Shown: positions 44,183 through 57,518 of the stretch, piece by piece | How the letters are laid out: every line of letters starts with the position of its first letter | Numbering within the stretch: position 1 is the first letter of the stretch | The notes under the pieces: generated by a model | What the model saw: the letters and a program-made list of their open reading frames with translations, nothing else | Databases searched by the model: none | What the model was told of the DNA's origin: nothing | Position numbers and translations under genes: made by a program | Origin: Sialis fuliginosa | Taxonomy: Eukaryota; Arthropoda; Insecta; Megaloptera; Sialidae | DNA length: 64,000 nucleotides | Assembly: GCA_961205875.1 (NCBI GenBank) | Contig: OY540809.1 | Span: 46,838,608-46,902,607, forward strand | Direction of reading: 5' to 3'

Positions 44183-47058
44183 TATAAGTAACTACTTTAT
44201 AAATTCACTTGCTTAAACACTTTGAATGATTATTCGATTGTTGTATTCTAAATGATTTGAATATTTTGATTATTAGATAGTAAAAATGTTGAATAAATTC
44301 AACAATCGCCCACCTTTAATATTATAACAATAATAATAATTGATTCAACCTAATATATACGGCTTAAAAAGAAAAGAGACACGTAGAATAATTTTAATAT
44401 CTTATCGATAATTAGAGTATTTTTAACTCATGAAGGTTATCATAACATTTATAATAAGAATTAAAATATTATGCCTTCATTTTATATATAGTGATTTTTA
44501 TTTATTTTTTTCTTGAAACTTTGTTATTGAAAAGACTCAAGAAAAATTTAAAATGAAATGGAATATAATAAAATATGCAAATATATATTATAATATTTCA
44601 GGTTACGTTACTCTTCTAAAATGGCCATATGTTGTAATTCAGTGGACTAATTTCACTATGCTAATCATTCACTACCAACTTACAGATAACAAATGTTAAA
44701 ATAATTATTATTAAAATCAGTCGTTAATTAAATGAAAGTCCAAAAGCTTAAAAACAAAAAAAATAGTCTAGAAGAATTTTAATTGATAAATTGAAAAATG
44801 GGGATTATTCAAAGCCCTGAAAACCATGAACTTTAATAATTTTGGGACAGATGAACTGTCAGTTAATAATTAAACTTATTTTACTCAATAATAAAATGTA
44901 AGCCTTATATTCTTTTATTAATTTTAGTAATTTACTATTTATCACATTTTATATAATAATTTGACGGGCATAATTGTCATCACCTGAGACAATTGAAAGT
45001 TTTCTTTTTATTTCTTTTTTTAGTCAATGCCTAAAATTATCAAAAACTATAATTTTCAAATGTCACTTGAATTTGATTGTTGAATTAGAGGTAATTTAAT
45101 TAGCATTGTTGAAAAAAAAGTCTTCTGTATTTATAATACATAAATTTAATGTAAAAAAATGTAAAAAGTCTCGAGCTAACCTATTTAACATTAAAAAAGA
45201 AACTATCAGTCTTTTTAAAATGTAAATATTTTGAATTTTTAAATTATATAAAGAACCAGTTTCATCTACCTATAAACTTGTACATATGGTTGACGGTAAA
45301 TACAAGATGGATGACATCTTCTCAATGATTGTGTGTACGTGAATGTCTGTGTGTAAAACATAATAGAATAGACGTAATATTTAACAAGTTTTATTCATTA
45401 TCGTTATATATTGTTTGTCAAAACGTTTTCAAATATCCAATACAATTGTCGAAAAGTATATTTTATTTTCTTATTATGCAATATTCAAATTGCTACAGTA
45501 GGAATCCTATAAGTTCTAAGCTACGGAACCGTAAATTGTAGGAATTAGAAGATACGGGGTGCCCCTTCCAGAGCTATCAAACATAACCCACTGGTGGTAA
45601 AATTGAAAAGTTATATGACAGTTCATCATTTGTAATGTATAGTGTCTTCAGAAAAAGACATTGACTATATTTGAGTTTTATTTGAATACTAATGCAAGTA
45701 TTTGATTACATTTTGTTTTTTTTTTTTTCGTCTGTTTAATAACGTTATACGTATATTTCTATTTATATAATTGTGAAATCATTTTATTAATTATTTTCTC
45801 ATCGTTTGCACGTAAGGTAAGGAGTGAGGGAAACAACTTCTCCTTCGATGTAGAGGAACTTATAGGAGTCCAACTGTATAACTTTGGTAAAAATGATCGC
45901 AATGAAATTTTTCAAAAAGGAAGTTAAAAAAGTTCAAAAATTTAATTTTAATAACATCTTTAAAAAGTTGTATGCCAAAAAATTTCTTGTTTCAGCGTAC
46001 ATAAAGTGTAAAAGAAATTGAATGTGACTGAATTTCGACTACACTGAATCTTTCAAATCGAGCTGAAAGTTTTTTTACACGAAAAATTGAAATTTTTCAG
46101 CGCACCGTTTATTTTGAAGAGTTGGGTATTTAAAAATGTTAATTAATTTTGAAATCTGAAAGCCAGTAGTTCAACCAAAGGAAACGACAACTATTTTTAT
46201 ATCAAAGTATCCAAATTTCTTGAAACTATTAAAGTGTTGAATCGCTAAAGAGAGAGAGACAGAATTTAAATAAAAGTTAACATATTTGGGTTGTAAAATA
46301 TATTAGTAATGTTATAGTGAACGAGTGATCAATTCAAAACAAATATGTTAATTAATATTGTATTTGCTATTACTTACAAAAAGTGATATGATAATTTGAC
46401 GTTTACCATAGAGAAAAAGTTTACCATAGATCAAAATAAAAAGCTATTTTGAATATAAAGTTTCTAAATAAGTGAATTATTTGTTTTTTTAAATTCAGAT
46501 TTTAAAAATTATATAAATACTTATTCCAGAACTGAATTGATCCAGTAATTATTAAATGCTTAGAAGAAAACATTGAACTTTAGTATTTTTACAAATGAAA
46601 GTTCAAAAAATATTAGTATTGACTTTATTTTATACGATTTAATTTGTGTAAATATTATCTATTTAATTTTATGTTATTATGTTTGTAAGCCCGATGTTCA
46701 CTGAAATTTAAAAGAAACACGATCGAGTTAAAAATTTAAAATGAATTTTTTAAGCGCAAAAAATGAGAATTGGTTATATCAAGAAATATTAGTACTTAAG
46801 ACGTGTTTAGTTTGTCTTTTTTAAATATTTTTTAATTCAAGACTGATCCGAAAAGCAAGGCTTCAAGCATTTTGGAGTAGAAGATATTTTTTTATTTTTC
46901 CATATCAATTTTTACTGATTTCTCGGCTTTCTAAATTAAAGCTAATTAAATTCTCTAGAGTGCTACCTTCCCTGTAGAAATTTTTTGGATCCTGTCCCAT
47001 AAACTGAAAAGTGTACTCAAAATATTTTTTTCACTTACCCCATATATTTATATAGGTC
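44183..47058. other. Long AT-rich intergenic stretch
   Basis: No exon, RNA gene or element end recognised over 2.9 kb. It is the largest stretch in the window with no identified element. Confidence 0.5.
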
Positions 47059-47392
47059 CAGAGGCGGATTAAATGTCGAGAGCGCCCTAGGCAAGCACCT
47101 CATCGGCGCCTCCCTTCCACTGTTACGTAACTTTTCATATTAAATACAACAATGAAATTTCCGAAATTCAAATATTTTCTTATTGTTGCGTCTATATTTT
47201 GTTTGTTAAAAATTATTACATCATCTTTTTGTGCACACAAGAATCTTTTTATATTGTGTAAGTAGGTAGCATATAGGTACTTACTGACACATTTATTTTT
47301 TTGTTATTTTTCAAAAATTTCGCGCGCGCGCCCCTTTGTAACCTCGCGCCCTAGGCACGTGCCTAGTTTGCCTTATGGATAATCCGCCTCTG
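47059..47392 (-). mobile_element. hAT MITE, family C, copy C2
   Basis: Ends CAGAGGCGGATT / AATCCGCCTCTG. The flanks TATAGGTC and CTTGTTTT do not match, so the 8-bp duplication is lost or the copy arose by recombination. Confidence 0.88.
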
Positions 47393-48160
47393 CTTGTTTT
47401 AGAAGTCATTATCAGAGCACCCCCCCCCCCCCCCCTCTAATTTCTAAACAATCGATGCAAAAATTCTGAAAATATTCCAGAATATAGTTTTTAATTAGTT
47501 CTTTCAATTAAAATTATTACAAACACTTTATATTGTAGAAAGAAAGCCGAAAAATCAGCAAAAACTTATTTTTGTCGTTACGTCACCCCAAAAGGGGGGT
47601 AAACTTCAGGATTTCTTCACACTCTAAATGAAAAAAGTTATTTCTTAATTTTGTAAATTGATGCCTGGCCTAAAGTATATTTTGTGATAATTTTTATAAA
47701 TGATTTTTCATTTTGCGATTTATAATATTAAGTTTTTTATTTATAATAAAGAGTTTCGTGAAATAATTAAATATCCATTTATTTGCTATTTCTAAATTAT
47801 TTTTATTTTTTTAAGATCTCTTTTTGATACATGGTCATTATAATTTTTATTAACCCTTCGACATAAATTTTACGATTTTATATTGAAAAAATTAATTTTC
47901 AGTGAGCATGCGGCTTTATTTTTAACAATCGTTTTCTCGGAAATAAAGATCAAAAAGACAATATGTATAATTATTATAGGACCAGGCATTTCTTTCTGTA
48001 ACTATTGATAATATCAACAAAAAAAATACAAATAAGAAATATCTCTGATTTTTTTTTTTATTAAATGGAATGGTTTATTTTTTATTTTGAAACTACATTG
48101 ACTTTTAATTTGTGAAAGTAAAAAAGTATTTTAAATTACATATCAAAATTTTATTTTAAT
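47393..48160. other. AT-rich intergenic DNA with poly-C
   Basis: Poly-C at about 47420-47435; nothing else. Confidence 0.5.
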
Positions 48161-48718
48161 ATAAAATTTTATTTAAAAAAAGAAACAATTATTGATTTCT
48201 AAATAATATAAATTTCGAATTTTTTTTAATGAATTTTAATATCAAAAAAAATATTTAAAATTTTGTTAAGTAAATCTTGTATGTGCTGTTTGTAAATGTA
48301 GCAATCCACCTCATCATTTTGTAGCAAAGCAACCACATGGGAATTGATTTAAAACTATTTTTTATTAATAAATATTTAATATTTTTGGTAGCAAAAATGT
48401 TATTTTCCTGGAATATCCGTTCATAATTTTGCAAATTTCTATCAGATCAATTGATTTTTTTTTTAAATTTCCTCGATGAAATATGAACCATTATAGTATG
48501 TTTATTGTTTATATTATTTACTTTTCTAATAAAAAACTTATTGCACAAAAATATATCTGACAGAAATACTACCCTGAACTATAGTAAGCTACCAATCAGA
48601 TTCTTAGAAAAAGAGATAGATATATGTCCAAACTGCACTGCATCTCTCTCTGACTTTTTGAACAGATGTTACACCATTGTGTTAATACAGAATGCACTGT
48701 CCATTCTCTATGTCTATG
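48161..48718 (+). mobile_element. hAT-like family U, right part (U2)
   Basis: Nearly identical to 63350-63954 and ends CATTCTCTATGTCTATG. The left end is missing. The open frame 48505-48768 is part of this repeat. Confidence 0.8.
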
Positions 48719-49160
48719 ATATATATACCATTCCATTTAAGTTTCCTATCGAACGCGCAAAGGTTTAAGAATTTGAATGCTCTTTTCCTATTGACATTAA
48801 AAACCAGAGATATATTTCTATAATAATTATACAGCCTGTATTTGTTAGGTTTTGATTATATTATTGACGATGCCTATAGACTTTAATTTGATAAATGTAA
48901 AAATATACAAGTATAATACATAATATTTAAAACTAGTTTTGTTTGTAGTGTACACGGTTTTTTTGACGGTATGCAAGTCACGTTTTATGATTCCGCAAAG
49001 GAAAAATGCATTAATAATGTTTTTATTATTATTAGTATTTGTAATATTGTTCTGTTTTCTTTTATTCTGTGAAAATAAATATTTATGAAATATTCCTTGT
49101 TTTTTTTTTGTTTTAATTATTTCAGAATCTGCTGTGCCACAGGACTTTTATTAAGATCGT
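48719..49160. other. AT-rich intergenic DNA
   Basis: Nothing recognised. Confidence 0.5.
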
Positions 49161-49168
49161 ACAGTAAG

Positions 49169-49706
49169 CAGGGGCGCCGACTCCATGGGGCTTAAGGGGC
49201 TCAAGCCCCCTCCCAATATTACCGTCGGGGGGGCTGAGCCCCCCCCCCCCAATAAATGATGAATATTTAAGTTTATACATTAAGATTTAACGGATTATTT
49301 TATAGGTTGCCAATATGTTAGTGAGTATATTTTGTAAAATAATGTTGTCATTATGAAAAATTATTAGAATTATGGAGATTTTTGGAAAGGTAATCGTTTA
49401 GGCAAGTGAAATATATAAAATATAAAAATTTATATTGTACACAAATAAAAGCACAATAAAACGTAATGAAGGAGGTTATTTGCAGAATTGTTGTAGATAT
49501 TTTAATAGTCGATAATATAGTATACAAATTAATTTGGTCAGGTCTGTATTAAGGAAAAATTGTTAATGAAAAAATCTGCTTACGTCAACTTTCTTGGGGG
49601 GTGTAGGGGGGGGGGGCTACACGGTATTATTATTTTGTCTTATATAAGGGAAAAGGGAGTCCAAAAAATTGAGCCTCCCAATATCTTTAACAAGTCGGCG
49701 CCCCTG
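49169..49706. mobile_element. hAT MITE, family E (CAGGGGCGCCGACT ends)
   Basis: Ends CAGGGGCGCCGACT / AGTCGGCGCCCCTG, subterminal inverted GGGGCTCAAGCCCCC; perfect 8-bp duplication ACAGTAAG (49161-49168, 49707-49714). Confidence 0.93.
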
Positions 49707-49892
49707 ACAGTAAGTATACGTATTTCTAAATATAATGTCGTGGAGGCAAATAAGGCCCACCTTAATTAAAAATGCTATATTTCGGGTAATAAGTAATTTA
49801 TATTAAAAAGGCTATGTTAATGTTAAATATTGTCCCTATGTTAAATTTCTTATGTTTTAAGGGTGATATGGACGGACAATCAGATACAAAAG

Positions 49893-51034
49893 CAGTGGCG
49901 AGCGAGGGAGGGGGGGGGGGGCAAGAGGGTCTATCATGCCCCAGTCGCCACTTACAGAAGGGCGCCAAATGGTCTTTAAGACCAACCTTTTTAAATAAAT
50001 AAAAACAAGACCTTTTTACTTTCTTATACCATGTATATGAAATATACATGGTATAAGTAAGTATAGTGAAGCCAATTTTTTTCGAACCTCGGATTTTGAC
50101 GGAATTATCTATTTTGACCTTCCCTTAATCCATTCTGACTATTTTCGCCATGATGTCTGTGTGTCCGTCTGTCTGTCTGTCTGTAAGCGCTGTAACTCAA
50201 ATACGACAAATCGTAGAAGGATGAAATTTTATATTTAAGATTAATTTTTGTCTGGGAAGAAAACGTCCTATTTTTGAAAACGATCTTTCAACTAGGTACG
50301 GATGTTTACCTACATCGATTTTTTAATTTTTCAAATTACTCTGAAACAGTGCGAAATAGAGAAAAATGGTCAAGTTAAAAAATGTAGGTAATATCTATAT
50401 CTATAATTTATGTTCTATTCATTTTTTTGTAAAAACGAATTTTTGCAAAAAAAAATTATTATAATTCAAATGGTTCATAACAGAGGAAAAAATATCTGCC
50501 ATGAGTGTCATGGGACTTTCTTATACGTATTACAGAGATTGAACAGTGTGTGTGTTTGCCGTAGGTAACATGGGACTTTCTTATACGTAATACTGAGAGT
50601 GAACAGTGTAGGTGAATCTAAATAATTACATAAAAAAATTCTTTCTGGCTAAATCATAAATGTTGGAAAAAAATGTATGGGGAATAAATTATAGATAATA
50701 ACATACTCGACATTTTTTATTTCAAAAATCCAAAAATTTACAAGAGTATATATTCGTTTTCAGTTATTACGTTAAAAAAATCACTTGTTATATAAATATA
50801 AAATTATTGATTTTGTTCTTTCTTGTTAGTTTGTTAGAAATGTTTTAATAAACAAAGAATCACGTATACAATTCACTGTTAGGTTAGGTATAAGAAAGTC
50901 CCGTGGTTCCCAAGGCAGATATTTTTTTTAGTCACGCCAATTTCAATTTAGATTTATTATAAAATTATTATTATTTTCGGGGGCGCCAAAAAGGTATCGT
51001 GCCCCGGGCGCCAATTATGCTTGCTACGCCACTG
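49893..51034. mobile_element. hAT-like element carrying a T-family insert (B5)
   Basis: Ends CAGTGGCG / GCTACGCCACTG with perfect 8-bp duplication TACAAAAG (49885-49892, 51035-51042). GGGCGCCAAAT / GGGCGCCAA inside each end. The middle (50013-50925) is element T2, with ACTTTCTTATAC and GGTATAAGAAAGTCCC ends plus an internal pair of CATGGGACTTTCTTATACGT sites. Confidence 0.88.
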
Positions 51035-51042
51035 TACAAAAG

Positions 51043-51875
51043 TAGCTAAATTTTGAAATATACTGTGTTATAAATTTCGTAATAGATGTTATAAATGATA
51101 CAAATTATAGCTAGAGTCGTTAACTTACATATATGAAGCTAATTTTTCCTCCCCAATGTCTATTTTGTTAATAAAGTATAGTTTATTATTTTGATACTGA
51201 CTATACAGCAGATTCAACCTAACAAAAATATAATTTATGTTATTTATAGAAACTTTCTGAATGTTAACTCACTGAACTGAATAATTATAATTAATTAGAC
51301 ATGTGTTATTAAAATACTGTCAAGTGTCAAAAATTCTGAGAGTTGTTGATACCTATCAATTGAAAATACTAAGAATTATAATTTGATATGTTATTCATTG
51401 TGATACCTTTTAATGATGTAGTAAACAAAAAACATATTTTGTATTATTTATCTTATGTTTTAATAAACAATAATCAATATAAAAAAACTTTTTTTTATAA
51501 TTTACCTTTTAAAAACCGACAAAAAAGCAGAAAATAAAATTCGGTTGGACTCTTTTCGTATTAAATATTGCATTAAAAAAATTATTTTGTTCATATACTC
51601 GTATACTAGAAGAGTTTTAAAAAATGCCTCTTCAACTTTTTTTAAAATGCAATATTTAGTACGAAAAGAGTCTAACCGAATTTAGTTTTAGTCGGTTTTT
51701 AATATATTTTTATATTTTTGAGTTTTTTGTTGTATGTTACATAGATATACAAAGAAAAAAATTCAAAAAAGTTCATGTGAATATTTATAATTTCGTTTTT
51801 ATCTCAAGTTACGAGTAATAATAAATAATCATTCAAAATATTTTTTTTGCTATGAATTAATTATCACACATCATG
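51043..51875. other. AT-rich intergenic DNA with family-B interior fragment
   Basis: 51507-51710 is an inverted arrangement of the AAAACCGAC and ACGAAAAGAGTCTAA segments found in family B. No ends. Confidence 0.55.
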
Positions 51876-51877
51876 TA

Positions 51878-52259
51878 CAGTGTATTCCAAGTTGATTAAA
51901 ACATAGGAAATTTAACATGGAGGCAATCAGAAATGTTGTAGTAACCTTTGGTCAAATTTAACGATGTGTGATTGGTGCATTTTAAAATGCCGCCTCGTTA
52001 TTAACTGATAATTTTTAAATTAATCAACAGTATTTTGTTTTCAACTTTAAAATAAGCATCCTAGATAAAAATATAATAATATTTTTTTTATCAGATATAA
52101 ATTTGAAAACAAAATACTAATGACTATTTTATTAAATTTTGTGGCGGCATTTCAAAATGCATCAATCACACATTGTTAAATTTGACCAAAGGTTACTACA
52201 ACATTTCTAATTGTCCCCATGTTAAATTTCCTATGTCTTAATCAACTTGGAATACACTC
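51878..52259. mobile_element. Tc1/mariner-type MITE, family M6, copy 1
   Basis: Ends CAGTGTATTCCAAGTTGATT and reverse complement, TA flanks. Arms include CATAGGAAATTTAACATGG. Copy 2 at 60070-60452. Confidence 0.85.
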
Positions 52260-53642
52260 TATATATATATTTATATGTATAATTAATATTTATGAATTTT
52301 AATAGATTTCATTCTATTTGTTTTGTTGTCTAATGTCAAGAATTACGTATGAGAAAGTCCCATAGCTTAGGGCACTACTGAAATATATATTTACAAAACT
52401 GTCTGTCTAAACGCAAATAAATAGAATGGTCAATTAACGACAGCCGTAGTTAAAGGGTTAACGCAATATATCTATCGACTTCATCGGTATAGCTAAGGTG
52501 TTAATACAACATACGAGACAAATATTTGTCATGTTTGTACCAATGGGTATGGTCATATTGGCTTAGTTTGCTATGTATTGCCAAACATGGCCAATACATA
52601 GCAAATATCAATCCATCCAAAATCGGTTCTTGAACGCGCATCAAAGGGTTTTAATACGCAAATATCTGTGTTTACCCACCCCACACCTGGCTTTCTCAAT
52701 TAGTCCAATTCTTACAAATATAAAACATAATCGTTATTATAATTTTTGGTTTCTAATAGGGAGACCTTTTTTTAAGAAAATAATGCGTGGCGGATTTTTT
52801 TTTTGGGGGGGGGGGGTAAATAATTTTTTTTGGGGGTATTAGAAAGATTTTTTTAGGAGGGGTGCTATGATTTATTTTTTTGGAGGGGGGGTAAATTTTT
52901 TTTTATTGCAATTAAAATATTTTTTTAATTAAAAAAAATATTAAATTAATTTTATAATGTTCATTAATAGTTTGTCACTGGTCTATCTGCATTATTTGTG
53001 AAATAAAGTTTGAACACCGTGTGTGGATGACCAATTTGAGATATTAAACATAATAAATATTTATTGTCACATCTACATCACCATGTGAAGTGCCTCCTTA
53101 AGATGTTAATACAACATACATACGCACATAATAATTACTAACACATCATGTTAGAAACATTCAAGGTCATGAATGTACATATACCTATGTTTCCAATAAT
53201 TTTAATTATAAATTTCAAAACAAGACGTCAATGTAATTATAATTCTTCTTGTCGATCAGTGCTGGGTTAAGAATCACTCATATTTTTTACTCTCTGACAA
53301 AATATTGTTACTTTTCAATAAAATTAAATAAATAAAATTGAAAAACAAACTTATTTTATTTTAAGTTTTTCATCTATTTCTTTCAGATTTTCGAACTAAT
53401 TTTCTTTGAGTTTTTTTAATCATTTTTATTTTCATGAATCCCAAAGTTTACAATGTAAGCAATGCGATTTGCTGTGGAACGTATCTACCGCGTAAAAAGA
53501 GATTCTACTGTATTTGATACCCCATTCAAAGTACAAATTTTATTAATTTGTATATTATTCCTTATACTATCTAGTTGTCCTTCAATTAGCTTCATTTTTA
53601 TGGTAATTTTCCAATAAATTATTTTCCGTGTATATTTTTATA
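52260..53642. other. Intergenic DNA, AT-rich with poly-G tracts
   Basis: Alternating poly-T and poly-G runs at 52790-52905; an end fragment of repeat R at 53462-53520 (GGAACGTATCTACCGCGTAA). No gene. Confidence 0.5.
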
Positions 53643-53650
53643 TATATACC

Positions 53651-54041
53651 CAGGCCCGGATTTAGAAATTTGCCGCACCTAGGCAGTTGCGAAAATTGCC
53701 CCCCCCCCCCCTCGAAACTAACAGTTTAAATCATAGATGTCAAAATATAAAACTCAGGATCTTTTTTTTTTGGTTGCGTCAGTTTCAAATTTTATAAATT
53801 TTTATAAAGTTACATTAGGAAACATAAAAACTGAAGACTTTTTTTTTTGTCATGCTTGAGTTACATTTATAGAGAAATTATTGCTTATGGGTTGAAATTT
53901 TTACGTCTCGATTTTCGGATGGCAAACTCATCGATAATGGAATCAAAATCAAATTCAAATCCCACGAATATAACAAGTTTTCAAAGTTTCCAACAAAATT
54001 TGCCGCCCTAGGCAGCTTCCTGCATGGTAAATCCGGGCCTG
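53651..54041 (-). mobile_element. hAT MITE, family A, copy A3
   Basis: Perfect 8-bp duplication TATATACC (53643-53650, 54042-54049). Opposite orientation to A1 and A2. Confidence 0.95.
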
Positions 54042-54049
54042 TATATACC

Positions 54050-54416
54050 TAATTCATTTAAATCAATTTATAAATAAAAACATCGAATTAAAAAAAGGTA
54101 CTAAATATACAAAAGTCGCAACTAAAAATTCATTCTCCTTGAATGTTTTTATATTTTCAAAAAAACTAAATGTCATGTTATAATAAAAAATCTATTGTAA
54201 TTTTAAGGTTCAATTTAATTCGATTTACCTGAGTTAAATTGATTTAAAATGTTATATTGAGTAATTTCAATTAATAAAGACATCAGGTCATTTCTTCATA
54301 ACCAAAGATTTTTGCAATAGTAGGTATAATTCACAAATTAAGTGAAATGTCGTTCAAGGTGGACCGGCTTGTATCAAATTACCAGACTATATCAAAATTA
54401 TAAAAGCTGCCAAGGG
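54050..54416. other. AT-rich intergenic DNA
   Basis: Nothing recognised. Confidence 0.5.
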
Positions 54417-54790
54417 TGCCACGGGACTTTCTTATACGTGTTTCTAATTATATGAAAAAATATTTCTAACACAAAAAATGAATAGGACATAAATTATATA
54501 TATAGTAGATTCTTTAGAACATTTTTTTTCTAACTTGCATCGAAAATAATTCGAAAAATTCAATAGATTCTTTTTTTTAAATAATAGGTTTTCTGTTATG
54601 AAAAAAAATGTTCTAATTATAAGTTCTATGTACTATCGTTTTTTGAGTTACAGCATCTACAGACAGACAGACACACATAACATCATGGTGAAAATAGGAT
54701 ACAAATCAAAATGGATATTTCCAATTAAATCTCAAATTAAAAAAATCGGCTTTACAATACATTCATACATATAGGCGTATAAGAAAGTAA
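54417..54790 (-). mobile_element. Partial T-family element (T3)
   Basis: CACGGGACTTTCTTATACGT at the left, CGTATAAGAAAGT at the right, with CAGACAGACAGACACAC inside. Confidence 0.6.
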
Positions 54791-55116
54791 AAATGAATAG
54801 GTCGTAAATTATAGAAAATTACGTTCACTACATTTTTTATTATATACATTTATTATATTATTTTTAATTTTAATGAAACATGTATTTCTAATTATTCGTA
54901 TTGTTTAAAAAAAATTCAAAAATTCAAAAATTGACAAGAGTCAACATCCGTTTCCGGTTGTAAACATACGCCATTAGTCGATTCAAGGACCCTAAAAACG
55001 TGTATTAATTACAAAAATGTATCTTACCACCTTTCATAATTGGGTCAAGGGTCATGACCTACACCTAGAAACCAAGGAGTTCAAAATAATCCTGCTATCA
55101 ATATTAATATTTAACT
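54791..55116. other. AT-rich intergenic DNA
   Basis: No gene; weak similarity to T-family interior (AGAGTCAACATCCGTTTCC). Confidence 0.45.
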
Positions 55117-55124
55117 GTAGTATA

Positions 55125-55921
55125 CAGTGGCGTAGATAGCTTTTTGCAATGGGGGGATATGACTTATTGTTAGTATTTAATCTCATATTTTTGGTTCAGG
55201 GACTCTCAATACGTGTAATTCCGTTAAAATCTCGAGTTGGATTTGTTCCATGATTACTATACTTTATTATACAGTACATTTCATGTATGTATAATAAAAA
55301 ATATTAAAAAAACGTTAAAAAAAATTAATTTGCCGTTTTAAAACCGACTAAAAAGCTGAAAATAAAATTCTATTAGACTCTTTTCGTACTAACTATTGCA
55401 TTTTTTAAAAAGTTGATTTTGTTCATACTAGAAGAGTTTAAAAAAAATGTATCTGAGTTAAAAAAATGTCTGAGTTTTTACATATATAGTAGATACATAT
55501 GCAAAGAAAAAAATTCAAAATAGTAATATATAATCTATAAATATACCTCCTTGTTCTGTCCTGAATCTTTACCAACAAATAACTATTTTTAATGTCGTTT
55601 TTATGTCAAGTTAGTAATGATCATTAGAAATATATTATTTGCAGTAAATTATCACTGAAACACATCACGTATTATAACTAATATTTATAAACTTTAATAG
55701 ATTTTTTTTCTATTTCTTTCGTTGTCTTTAGTATAAAAAAAATTTCTGCAACCTAAAAATTACTCTCCTCCCCTTGGTCCGAGGCTGCCACGCCAGAGCA
55801 TTTTCGAAATAATGGCAACTAAATTCGTGTAGTACCTATTATAAATTCTTTTGATCAACTTGTAGACCCTTGGGGGGGGATTGATCCCTTTGATCCCCCC
55901 CCCCCCCTATCTACGCCACTG
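55125..55921 (+). mobile_element. Longest family-B hAT element (B4)
   Basis: Ends CAGTGGCGTAGATAG / CTATCTACGCCACTG with perfect 8-bp duplication GTAGTATA (55117-55124, 55922-55929). At 797 bp it is twice the length of B1-B3, with an extra central block (about 55480-55850) whose pieces also occur near 51740-51870. The short copies may be internal deletions of such a form. Confidence 0.92.
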
Positions 55922-55986
55922 GTAGTATATACTAAACAATTGCATAGGCGTAGGTCATGATAATAATATTAACAATACGAAGGATT

Positions 55987-56025
55987 CCCCCCACCCCCTC
56001 TTGCTTGTATGAGAGGGGGTGGGGG
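55987..56025. promoter_or_regulatory. GC-rich inverted repeat upstream of the NPC2-like gene
   Basis: CCCCCACCCCCTCT and AGAGGGGGTGGGGG form a perfect 14-bp stem around a 10-base loop, about 100 bp before the ATG. Strong local structure in an AT-rich region; function unknown. Confidence 0.5.
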
Positions 56026-56123
56026 AGGGGGTCCAACACCTGTTGGTGAGTGGGTCAAACTGATTGCTTGAATAGTTTTTGTTGAGGTCTCGAGTTGTTG
56101 GTACTTTCTAATTGTTAAACACG

Positions 56124-56217
56124 ATGGTACGGTACTACGCAAAGACCGTTGTAGCAATTGTTGCATTTTGTATTGTTTTACATGAGTGCGACGCGACCAA
56201 AGTACAAAAATGTTCAG
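56124..56217 (+). CDS. NPC2-like (ML-domain) secreted protein, exon 1
   Basis: ATG at 56124 with A at -3 and G at +4. The first residues MVRYYAKTVVAIVAFCIVLH followed by ECDA form a signal peptide. The mature protein would begin TKVQKCS, whose Cys is the first of the conserved ML-domain set. The exon ends one base into a codon at a GTATGT donor, matching the start of the exon at 61867. NPC2/MD-2-related lipid-recognition proteins bind sterols or other lipids extracellularly or in lysosomes; in insects some act in immunity or chemosensation. Which role applies here cannot be told. Confidence 0.85.
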
Positions 56218-56672
56218 GTATGTACAGGTTTTTATCTATATGAAATAATAATATACAAATTGCTTCTATTTAAATGCAGTTTTTTTTTATCATAAACACT
56301 TTTTTTAATCGTTTTCACTAATAACAAATATTTGATATTCTTACCTTGGGTTGCATAAAGCAAAATTCACCATAATTAGTTAATAAGTTGTTTTAAAACC
56401 ATTATAACGTCAATTCTAAAAAACAATCACCGGTTATGATATATTTTATAAGGTAAAAAATCAGCATATTTAGTGATTTGTTCATTTACAAATTGAGATA
56501 AAGTTAAGAATTAACATTAATCATGGTTTGAAAATTACTGATTAACTAATTCTGGTTAATTTTGCTTTATGCAACCCGAGGTTTTGTGATTTTTTGCTTA
56601 TTTTTGATACATTTATTGTGATTTTTGTAATTATCTATTTTTATTTACATATCATTTATATATATTTAATTA

Positions 56673-56800
56673 GCTGGACCCGCGCGGCTTCGCTCGCGTG
56701 GACTACGGAATTATTGTTTAGGATTTAAAAAATATATAGTTGAATTGACATAAGTACAAACACGATTAGTTATTATTGTAATAAAAACAACACTTAAATT
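56673..56800 (+). repeat. Dispersed repeat V, copy 2
   Basis: TTAGCTGGACCCGCGCGGCTTCGCTCGCGTGGA start (split motif: GCTGGACCCGCGCGGC, TTCGCTCGCG), then matches 38282-38400. This type of GC-rich head is common in insect retroposed repeats; class not certain. Confidence 0.6.
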
Positions 56801-57518
56801 ACCTACCTAACAAAAATGAATCAGAACAAATAATAAAGTTATTTGTTTTATTAGTAATATGAGTTCATGAGAATTACAAAAAAGTAGCCCATCAATCTCA
56901 AAAAAACAATTACAGCGTTCAAGACTGGTGCCAGTACCTTATCTTGATAAAAAAAATCATTTTATAGTGAAAATATCCAAATATCTTACCGTAAATGAAA
57001 AATTAAGTTATTGCAAGAAAATATTTAATTTTTCAAGTATATTTTTTTGTATTTTGTAAATTCAGCGTACAATAATTATTATTAACGAACAAATATTATA
57101 ATTTATTGTATTATATTATTATTAATAGCTTAGCTACTAATGAAATGTTCAGATGTATATAGTTTCGAAATATTATGTAAACATAAACAACTGCAACAAC
57201 GTGAAAAGTTTCTAATAACTTTACATTTATACTGACTGATCATCGAGTATATAGTATATATTTTATATACTATTAATTCAATAAGAAATCATTTAAAATT
57301 AATGACGTAAATATAAATTACAATCTTCTTTGACAGTCCTTTTTTAAAGATATTCAAAGCATCTCTGAAAATACATCAAATATACCAGTTTATCGATTAG
57401 GAAAACAAGTTTAAAATATATATATTATATATATATACAGGATGTCACACTGGAAGGTGTTGAAAATAATAAGCTGTAATAAAAATAAAACGGACGCTGT
57501 TATTAAAACATATATATA

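Noticed and set aside
48505-48768. 87-codon frame
   Set aside because: Sequence recurs as part of transposon family U at 63171-63954.
55969-56166. Minus-strand frame over the NPC2-like exon 1
   Set aside because: Shadow of the signal-peptide exon and the GC-rich hairpin.
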